The translations under genes were made by a program, and so were the position numbers. Shown piece by piece: positions 5,709 through 6,228 of a stretch of DNA of 6,228 nucleotides (the stretch's first letter is position 1; each line of letters starts with the position of its first letter). The notes under the pieces were generated by a model. The model ran no database searches, was not told where the DNA came from, and saw only the letters and a program-made list of their open reading frames with translations. Source of the DNA: JAKBCQ01 sp021807585 (GTDB taxonomy: Bacteria > Planctomycetota > Planctomycetia > Isosphaerales > Isosphaeraceae); contig DAHWFG010000228.1 of the NCBI GenBank assembly GCA_027325115.1, positions 1 through 6,228 of the forward strand, in the 5' to 3' direction.

Positions 5709-6228
5709 CATCCCCCGCGACGGTCGACGATACGCGCTTTTCCGTATGTTCGCCCGTCGTCGGCGGATATTTTGGCGATTCGGGCGATCGTCGTCGCTTC
5801 GCGGTCGATTCGGCTTGTGTGCCGCCCGCAGCCGGCGCCTGTTCGACACGTGTCAGATTAATCGCCGCCTCCGTTTTTTCCATCATAAACGAATCACAAA
5901 GCGTTCCCGCCGCGTCGAACGATCGATACCCGAGCCGACGAGCGCCGTCGATTTGGATCACCTGGTATGTCGACCGGTGCGTGAAAGCCGCCGCCGCCAC
6001 CCCGCGCACGTTTTGGTCGTAATATTTATCTCCCGACACCGACACCACGTAAACCGTCCCTTGCGTAATCCGATTCGGCTCGTCGCGACGCACCACTCCA
6101 TGCCGGATCGGATACGTGCGGAGATACGCGTGATCGTGCCCCTGAAGCACCAGATCGACGCCGCGGCGGTCGAATACCGGGGTCCACGCGGCCTCAAGCG
6201 GGGGGTTCTCTCGGCTCGGGTGCGACGC
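5695..6228 (-). CDS. Calcineurin-like metallophosphoesterase (purple acid phosphatase type), C-terminal part
   Basis: The C-terminal 177 residues of a binuclear-metal phosphoesterase that would hydrolyse phosphate mono- or diesters; the N-terminus lies beyond the window's right edge, and the frame is open to base 6228. Seen: SHPSRENPPLEAAWTPVF, then GVDLVLQGHDHAYLRTYP, which holds the family's final metal-binding GHxH motif. Next come GTVYVVSVSGDKYY and STYQVIQIDGARRLGYRSFD, which match the C-terminal strand region of bacterial purple acid phosphatase-like enzymes. The earlier metal ligands are off-window. The last 59 residues after MMEK (5698-5874) are a low-complexity Pro/Ser/Lys/Arg tail containing AKRRRSPESPKYPP. 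Relatives are often exported, but the signal peptide region is not in view. It lies 75 nt upstream of the kinase gene on the same strand; a functional link is only suggested by position. The in-frame GTG at 6150 falls inside the domain and is not a credible start. Confidence 0.87.
   Translation of the reverse strand, partial: ASHPSRENPPLEAAWTPVFDRRGVDLVLQGHDHAYLRTYPIRHGVVRRDEPNRITQGTVYVVSVSGDKYYDQNVRGVAAAAFTHRSTYQVIQIDGARRLGYRSFDAAGTLCDSFMMEKTEAAINLTRVEQAPAAGGTQAESTAKRRRSPESPKYPPTTGEHTEKRVSSTVAGDVKQP

Noticed and set aside
5690..6022. Plus-strand ORF opposite the metallophosphoesterase
   Set aside because: The minus strand carries the GHDH motif and conserved C-terminal strands; the plus-strand protein has no recognisable features.
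1..6228. CRISPR array, tRNA, rRNA, insertion sequence or defence genes
   Set aside because: No spaced repeats, cloverleaf, transposase or terminal inverted repeats were seen; nearly all sequence is explained by five genes.

Overview
The window is densely coding, GC-rich DNA (roughly 60% G+C by eye) and holds two converging gene blocks. Nothing in it is diagnostic of a species. A planctomycete, of the Isosphaera/Gemmata kind, is my best guess. The reasons are resemblance recalled from family knowledge: the YPYPYRSAFNFRVDLDEP-type deacetylase, the GGGEYQLVQ/LSPICWVEP glycosyltransferase, the GGMGDV kinase fused to TPRs, and the metallophosphoesterase ending in VDLVLQGHDHAY. No marker gene is present to confirm this.

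Left block, plus strand, about 1-3963: four tightly packed genes that look like one operon for surface glycan synthesis or modification. They are a NodB-like polysaccharide deacetylase (5' end cut by the window edge), a GT-B family 4 glycosyltransferase, a family 9 (heptosyltransferase-like) glycosyltransferase, and a small single-pass membrane protein of unknown function. The first junction is a 6-nt gap. The next two are start/stop overlaps of exactly 17 nt each, which suggests translational coupling. The two transferases would add sugars to a growing glycan. The deacetylase would trim N- or O-acetyl groups. The small protein may be an accessory at the membrane.

Right block, minus strand, 6228 down to 3835: the C-terminal 177 residues of a calcineurin-like metallophosphoesterase of the purple acid phosphatase type, then a 75-nt AT-rich spacer with a weak candidate promoter, then a 594-residue Hanks-type Ser/Thr kinase. 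The kinase has an unusually long DFG-APE segment and four C-terminal TPRs. Its last 42 codons overlap, antisense, the end of the small membrane-protein gene, so the two blocks share a 129-bp convergent overlap.

No RNA genes, CRISPR arrays, insertion sequences, attachment sites or origins were seen. The only noncoding stretch longer than a few bases is the 75-nt spacer. The main oddities are the kinase activation-loop insertion, the convergent overlap, the twin 17-nt overlaps, long G/C homopolymers inside reading frames, and a strong excess of the palindrome CGATCG (about 35 by hand count against about 2 expected). I do not see convincing evidence of a wholly new system. The best candidates for something undescribed are the small membrane protein and the kinase insertion.
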